Assembly (NCBI GenBank): GCA_017829075.1
Contig: JAGAJA010000057.1
Coordinates: 7,526-71,525, forward strand
Direction of reading: 5' to 3'
Source of the DNA: Oscillospiraceae bacterium
GTDB taxonomy: Bacteria; Bacillota_A; Clostridia; Oscillospirales; Ruminococcaceae
Length of the DNA: 64,000 nucleotides
Shown here: positions 62,121 through 64,000 of the stretch, one piece after another
How positions within the stretch are numbered: the first letter of the stretch is position 1
How the letters are laid out: every line of letters starts with the position of its first letter
Position numbers and translations under genes: made by a program
Notes under the pieces: model-generated
The model's database searches: none
The model's input: the letters and a program-made list of their open reading frames with translations, nothing else
What the model was told of the DNA's origin: nothing

Positions 62121-63551
62121 ATGACGCAGATGACATGGGACAGATTGCTGTCCGCAAAAAGAAGCAGGCAGATAGTAAGCCAGCGAGCAGGGGATATTCG
62201 TTCTGAATTCGCCAAGGATTATCACAGGATAATCAGCAGTGCATCTTTCCGGAGGCTTCAGGACAAGACTCAGGTTTTCCCGCTGGACAGGGGAGATTTT
62301 GTCCGGACGCGGCTAACTCATTCGCTGGAGGTGTCCTCTTTTGCAGGCTCTGTCTGCGACACCGCCCTCACTGGACTTATGCCAACTCATCCGGAGATCA
62401 CCCCGCAGGTAAGGCAGGACTGCATTGAGATACTGCGCTGCGCGGGGCTCGTCCACGATATCGGAAACCCTCCCTTCGGGCATTTCGGGGAATTTACGAT
62501 ACGTCAGTGGTTCAAGGAGAATTTTCCGAAGCTGAGCTTTAAAGGTCAGCCTGTGAGTGAGCTTCTGACCGGGCAGATGCAGGCGGATCTCCTCAATTTC
62601 GAGGGCAACGCGCAGGCGCTCAGAGTACTGACAAAGCTGCATATACTTATCGACGCGGACAACGGTATGAACCTCACCTACGCGCTGCTCAACACGATAG
62701 TAAAGTACCCCGTTTCCTCGCTTGGAATCAACAAGAAAAGCGGAAACATCAAGGACAAGAAAATGGGCTATTTCACTTCGGAGCAGCCGCTGTTCGAGGA
62801 TATAGCTGAAAGCACCGGTGCTGTGAACTGCCGCTATCCGCTGACATTCCTGCTGGAAAGCGCGGACGACATAGCCTATAAGACCGCAGATATCGAGGAC
62901 GCGGCGATGAAGAAGCTGATAAGCTACAATGAGCTTCTTCAGGAGATAGCAAGCCCCCGGTATATCGAACGCTGTGAAAACGATCAGGAGCGCGCCGCCC
63001 TTGAGAGGGCTGCGGGAGATCTTCGGCACTGCCTTGACTCTGCGCAGAAGCGGGGACTTCCGATGGCGGAGAGGAAAGCGGTGCAGCGGTGGACTGTGAA
63101 TTTGCAGAGCAGCCTTATCTATGCCGCTTCCGACGCTTTTGCGGACAATTATGACAGTATTATGGCGGGGGAGTTCGGCAGGGAGCTTTTGGCGGCTTCT
63201 CCGGCAAGGGTGCTGGCAGACGCGCTGAGCGATATTGCATATCGTTATGCGTTCCAGTCGCCGGGAGTGCTTAAAACAGAGCTTGCCGCAAACGCCATGA
63301 TGGATCTTCTGCTGGAGAATATAATCGGGACTGTGCTGCGTTACGGCACTGACCAGCAGCGGGTGACGGACGGAAATCTGATGTCGCTGTTGTCGGAGAA
63401 TTTCCGGGAGGTATGCCGCCGGAGCTGCGATGGAAAGAACGACGGCGAGCAGGCGTATCACCGCCTGTTGCTTGCCACAGACTGCGTGTGCAGCATGACC
63501 GACGGCTACGCGAGGGAGCTTTACCGAACCATAAGCGGAATTGACGCGTGA
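62121..63551 (+). CDS. dgt: Deoxyguanosinetriphosphate triphosphohydrolase (dGTPase)
   Basis: 476 residues, AGGAGG upstream. HD-domain enzyme: the first His is in TRLTHSLEVS (about 70) and the HD pair in GLVHDIGNPPFGHFGE (about 112). It hydrolyses dGTP to deoxyguanosine and triphosphate, and related proteins restrict phage. It is of E. coli type length. MITE copies lie 115 bases upstream and 3 bases downstream, in opposite orientation. Confidence 0.93.
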   Translation: MTQMTWDRLLSAKRSRQIVSQRAGDIRSEFAKDYHRIISSASFRRLQDKTQVFPLDRGDFVRTRLTHSLEVSSFAGSVCDTALTGLMPTHPEITPQVRQDCIEILRCAGLVHDIGNPPFGHFGEFTIRQWFKENFPKLSFKGQPVSELLTGQMQADLLNFEGNAQALRVLTKLHILIDADNGMNLTYALLNTIVKYPVSSLGINKKSGNIKDKKMGYFTSEQPLFEDIAESTGAVNCRYPLTFLLESADDIAYKTADIEDAAMKKLISYNELLQEIASPRYIERCENDQERAALERAAGDLRHCLDSAQKRGLPMAERKAVQRWTVNLQSSLIYAASDAFADNYDSIMAGEFGRELLAASPARVLADALSDIAYRYAFQSPGVLKTELAANAMMDLLLENIIGTVLRYGTDQQRVTDGNLMSLLSENFREVCRRSCDGKNDGEQAYHRLLLATDCVCSMTDGYARELYRTISGIDA

Positions 63552-63554
63552 TTT

Positions 63555-63648
63555 TAGGGACACGCTGATTAAAGCGAAGCGTATCAAAATCAGCCGCGTG
63601 AGTTCGCTCGTTTGAACGGGGCGATTTTGATTTAATCAGCGTTTCCTA
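63555..63648 (-). mobile_element. MITE-like repeat, copy 4, inverted
   Basis: TA then GGGACACGCTGATTAAA at the left; TTTAATCAGCGTTTCC then TA at the right. Internal sequence runs in the reverse direction compared with copies 1-3. Confidence 0.75.
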
Positions 63649-63670
63649 AGATATTTATCGCCTTTATCTC

Positions 63671-63700
63671 TTGACATTTTTGCAGATCATGTGCTATTAT
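63671..63700 (+). promoter_or_regulatory. Promoter of the interrupted small gene
   Basis: TTGACA (63671-63676) and TATTAT (63695-63700), 18-bp spacer. Confidence 0.55.
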
Positions 63701-63728
63701 AGAAGAAAAAGGAAATGGCGGTGATCAA

Positions 63729-63914
63729 ATGACAGGGCAGGAGGCTTTTGAGGAGAGGTTTGGCTTCAAGGCAAGGGGAGAATTCCGCTGTGACGGCTGG
63801 TTTAAGATACCGATTACTGCTATCGGGCTTGGAATTCTGCTGCCAGGAGCAATATTGATATTTAAGGCAATACCGCACAAAACTAGTAGACTAGAAATCG
63901 AAAAAGTGGTATAA
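63729..63914 (+). pseudogene. Small membrane protein, 3' end replaced by an insertion sequence
   Basis: 61 codons: a polar N terminus (EAFEERFGFKARGEF) and one hydrophobic helix (ITAIGLGILLPGAILIF), then a tail that runs into sequence just before the transposase gene. GGCGGTGATC lies before the start. The last ~15 codons probably belong to the insertion sequence end, so the natural C terminus may be lost. Confidence 0.5.
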
Positions 63915-63922
63915 TAAAGACA

Positions 63923-64000
63923 TGAATAAACAAATCAGTCTGTCCAATCTGAGCGATGAACTTTCACAGGTAAGGACAAAGAAAAAAGAATTTCTGGAAC
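63923..64000 (+). mobile_element. IS5-type transposase, N-terminal start (runs off the window)
   Basis: 26 codons to the window edge, beginning MNKQISLSNLSDELSQV and containing RTKKKEFL, a start I recall from IS5-family DDE transposases. The exact left end of the element was not found; it should lie between about 63850 and 63905. Confidence 0.65.

Overview
The window reads as a chromosomal segment of a Gram-positive, anaerobic gut-type Clostridia, most likely a Ruminococcus-like member of the Oscillospiraceae. This rests on consensus sigma-A promoters with 17-bp spacers, strong Shine-Dalgarno sites, T-box and glycine riboswitch leaders, an NPDTG sortase substrate, clostripain-type lipoproteins, a cellulase/beta-galactosidase pair, an ACP plus type II fatty acid synthesis operon, and a partial oxidative TCA branch (aconitase, NADP-type isocitrate dehydrogenase) next to Rex. 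The species call is inference.

Layout. 0.1-7.4 kb: small membrane protein, MoxR ATPase, two small cytosolic proteins, a degenerate PAS-GGDEF-EAL protein, and an ECF sigma/membrane regulator pair. 7.5-11.9 kb (minus strand): amidohydrolase, aroK, aroE, fabD, fumarase alpha subunit. 12.1-19.7 kb (plus): fabH-fabG-fabF-accB-fabZ-accC-accD-accA-acpP; the divergent fabD lies on the other strand. 19.8-25 kb: a structured RNA leader and DUF2798-type membrane protein, then acn, a 51-aa membrane microprotein, icd and rex. 25-30.6 kb: MerR regulator, tandem PP2C phosphatase, macro-domain protein, a second copy of the same structured RNA, a palindromic element, a sortase-anchored surface protein and a vWA protein. 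30.6-33.5 kb: T-box controlled leuA, tRNA-Thr, tRNA-Tyr and a hairpin-rich spacer. 33.5-38.3 kb: an AT-richer accessory island (TetR, VOC protein, DJ-1 fragment, GNAT, flavodoxin-fold reductase, GyrI-like protein), apparently bound together by three copies of one TetR operator. 37.5-42.6 kb: AraC regulator divergent from lacZ and a GH5 cellulase. 42.8-46.5 kb (minus): ptsI, an unusual HPr, fruK and a frameshifted DeoR regulator. 46.8-55.8 kb: a lipoprotein, a broken and an intact C11 peptidase, and between them a glycine-riboswitch controlled L-serine dehydratase, mgsA and a MinD-like ATPase. 55.9-64 kb: DUF378 protein, the YfmF/YfmH M16 pair, lgt, folD, a small membrane protein, an orphan MazF-type toxin, dgt, and the start of an IS5-type transposase interrupting a small gene.

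Four structural signals stand out. (1) Two copies of an unrecognised ~95-nt structured RNA core at 19.9 and 28.2 kb. (2) A tandem glycine riboswitch whose first aptamer carries a ~180-nt double cloverleaf of six perfect hairpins in its P2 loop. (3) A family of four TA-flanked MITE-like repeats, one forming the 5' UTR of acn, one supplying the stop codon of the GGDEF-EAL gene, two flanking dgt. (4) A TetR regulon readable from sequence, in which each of three sigma-A promoters is followed by the same operator 5-13 bp after the -10 box. All positions, pairings and alignments were made by eye; no database search or folding program was run.
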